This document shows positions 6,028 to 6,983 of a stretch of DNA of 6,983 nucleotides, one piece after another. Position 1 is the first letter of the stretch, and every line of letters starts with the position of its first letter. The notes below the pieces were generated by a model. It ran no database searches. It was not told the origin of the DNA and saw nothing but the letters and a program-made list of their open reading frames with translations. Origin of the DNA: a bacterium (GTDB lineage Bacteria > Armatimonadota > Fimbriimonadia > Fimbriimonadales > JBAXQP01); assembly GCA_037131655.1 (NCBI GenBank), contig JBAXQP010000144.1, positions 1 to 6,983 on the forward strand. Direction: 5' to 3'. Made by a program: the position numbers and the translations under genes.

Positions 6028-6723
6028 ATGGAAAATCCCAACTATTATCCTATTGTCCCGTCTGTGACTCTTTGGGTCATTTGGAACTTATTTCTAGCAC
6101 TTATCCCTGTTGGCTTAGCCTATTATATTGATAGGAAGTTTCGGCAAAGCCGCAATAGCTCGATGCCGTTTTTGTGGCCTTTGTACGTTCCGTTTTTCTT
6201 GGTTTGGTTGGCATTTCTTCCTAACACATGCTATCTACTTACCGAATGGCGTCATTTTTTCTATTCAGTCGACCGGCAAGACCTGTACGTTCGGGCGCAA
6301 TATGACCGAACACTGCTTGTTCCCCTCATTAAACATGCTTTCTTCTTTGCGTGCTTCAGTGGAGCGGGAATAATAACCTTTGTAATGGCTATTCGCCCAA
6401 TTGAACGGATAGTGAAGAGCCTTAAATGGCCAACTGCGTTATGGGCAGCCCCGTTTTATATATTATTGTCATTGGGTGTCTATCTTGGGTTGGTACTACG
6501 ATTTAATTCATGGGACCTAGTCTCAAACCCGAGCAGCATAATTTCTGCCCTCTTCAATATTGCTCACCGACCTGTTTTAACAATTTCAATTATTCTTTTT
6601 GGATTGGTTTTATGGGCAATATATGCGGGATTGAGTACGATTATTGATGCGGTTATGCAACGATTTCGCTATAAACCGATCTCTCCTGCGCGCTTGGAAG
6701 TATCCGAAAACCCCTCGCCATAA
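6028..6723 (+). CDS. DUF1361-family multi-pass membrane protein
   Basis: A 231-residue integral membrane protein with about five hydrophobic helices (roughly residues 15-34, 49-71, 98-122, 137-157 and 183-211). It carries both conserved blocks I associate with DUF1361: WNLFLALIP (19-27) in the first helix with FLPNTCYLLTEWRHF (63-77) after the second, and GVYLGLVLRFNSWDLVSNP (150-168) after the fourth. The conserved polar residues PN, T-E/D-x-x-H and R-x-N-S-W-D lie at the membrane edges and could form a shared site. The biochemical function of the family is not known to me. The C-terminal 20 residues are polar. The ATG was chosen because of a GGAGG five bases upstream. It lies 86 bases after the TPR gene, on the same strand; TATTAT at 5994-5999 is a possible -10 without a clear -35. 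Only 24 bases separate it from the next ORF, so those two may be cotranscribed. Confidence 0.85.
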   Translation: MENPNYYPIVPSVTLWVIWNLFLALIPVGLAYYIDRKFRQSRNSSMPFLWPLYVPFFLVWLAFLPNTCYLLTEWRHFFYSVDRQDLYVRAQYDRTLLVPLIKHAFFFACFSGAGIITFVMAIRPIERIVKSLKWPTALWAAPFYILLSLGVYLGLVLRFNSWDLVSNPSSIISALFNIAHRPVLTISIILFGLVLWAIYAGLSTIIDAVMQRFRYKPISPARLEVSENPSP

Positions 6724-6747
6724 GCGTTTCCAAGTATCATATAGGAC

Positions 6748-6983
6748 ATGAGTTCTCACGAGATCCAAACCGAAGAAGAGTCTTCAGTTATATTCGACAA
6801 AGTCCTTACTCAAAAAGGAAGCGGCACTTCATCTTCATTTGTACCCGCTACCGGTTTAGAGCATTCACTAATTATGCAGTTCCTCTTGAAATATATAGAG
6901 GAAGGCAGGATAATCAAAGTCGGCGAGATATTCTTTACAAAAACGGCATGGGAAAAGCAGACAAAAAGTATTCTAAGCACACT
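6748..6983 (+). CDS. Hypothetical protein, N-terminal part, winged-helix-like (cut by right edge)
   Basis: An open frame begins at an ATG preceded directly by an in-frame TAG (6742-6744) and stays open for 78 codons to the window end. The first 35 residues are polar and Ser/Glu-rich (MSSHEIQTEEESS), probably disordered. Residues about 36-76 look like a small helix-helix-wing unit: an amphipathic helix ending in KYIEEGRIIKVGE (48-60), then a strand IFFT and a second helix. This spacing resembles the C-terminal winged-helix repeats of the elongation factor SelB, though without the GTPase part and at the start of a protein. I do not assign a function. AGGA at 6743-6746 is only one base before the ATG, so the ribosome site is poor. 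Spacing of 24 bases after the DUF1361 gene suggests cotranscription. It is probably real but cannot be judged fully from the piece. Confidence 0.6.
   Translation, partial: MSSHEIQTEEESSVIFDKVLTQKGSGTSSSFVPATGLEHSLIMQFLLKYIEEGRIIKVGEIFFTKTAWEKQTKSILST

Overview
The window is bacterial DNA of moderate GC with tight gene packing, Shine-Dalgarno signals before most genes and no introns. Nothing in it fixes the phylum. The YfhO-like and DUF1361 membrane families and the methylthio-nucleoside phosphorylase occur in several phyla, so I leave the host unplaced. I see no tRNA, rRNA, CRISPR array, insertion sequence, phage gene or toxin/defence gene. It reads as an ordinary chromosomal housekeeping and envelope region.

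Layout: positions 1-3420 are read on the minus strand and 3509-6983 on the plus strand, diverging from an 88-bp intergenic region (3421-3508). On the minus strand, in order of transcription, come a large YfhO-family GT-C-type membrane protein (3420-1000), a 137-bp gap, a two-CBS-domain protein (862-425), and the N-terminal part of a homocysteine S-methyltransferase-family enzyme (425-1). That last gene overlaps the CBS stop codon by one base and runs off the left edge. On the plus strand come a purine nucleoside/methylthio-nucleoside phosphorylase (3509-4276), a membrane-anchored TPR protein (about 4409-5941), a DUF1361 multi-pass membrane protein (about 6028-6723), and the first 78 codons of an unrecognised gene (6748 onward) with winged-helix-like features. 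That gene runs off the right edge.

Possible functional links: the methyltransferase (makes methionine by methylating homocysteine) and the phosphorylase (recycles the methylthio-nucleoside or purine product of AdoMet use) both touch the methionine/AdoMet cycle. CBS pairs often bind adenosyl ligands, so the coupled CBS protein could sense AdoMet or ATP. This is inference from context. The YfhO-like, TPR and DUF1361 proteins form a loose envelope group. No gene set here amounts to a recognisable new system. The observations most worth checking are the CBS/methyltransferase coupling, the substrate preference of the phosphorylase, the LapB-like layout of the TPR protein without a rubredoxin tail, the unusual start region of the YfhO-like gene, and the SelB-like winged-helix resemblance of the right-edge ORF.
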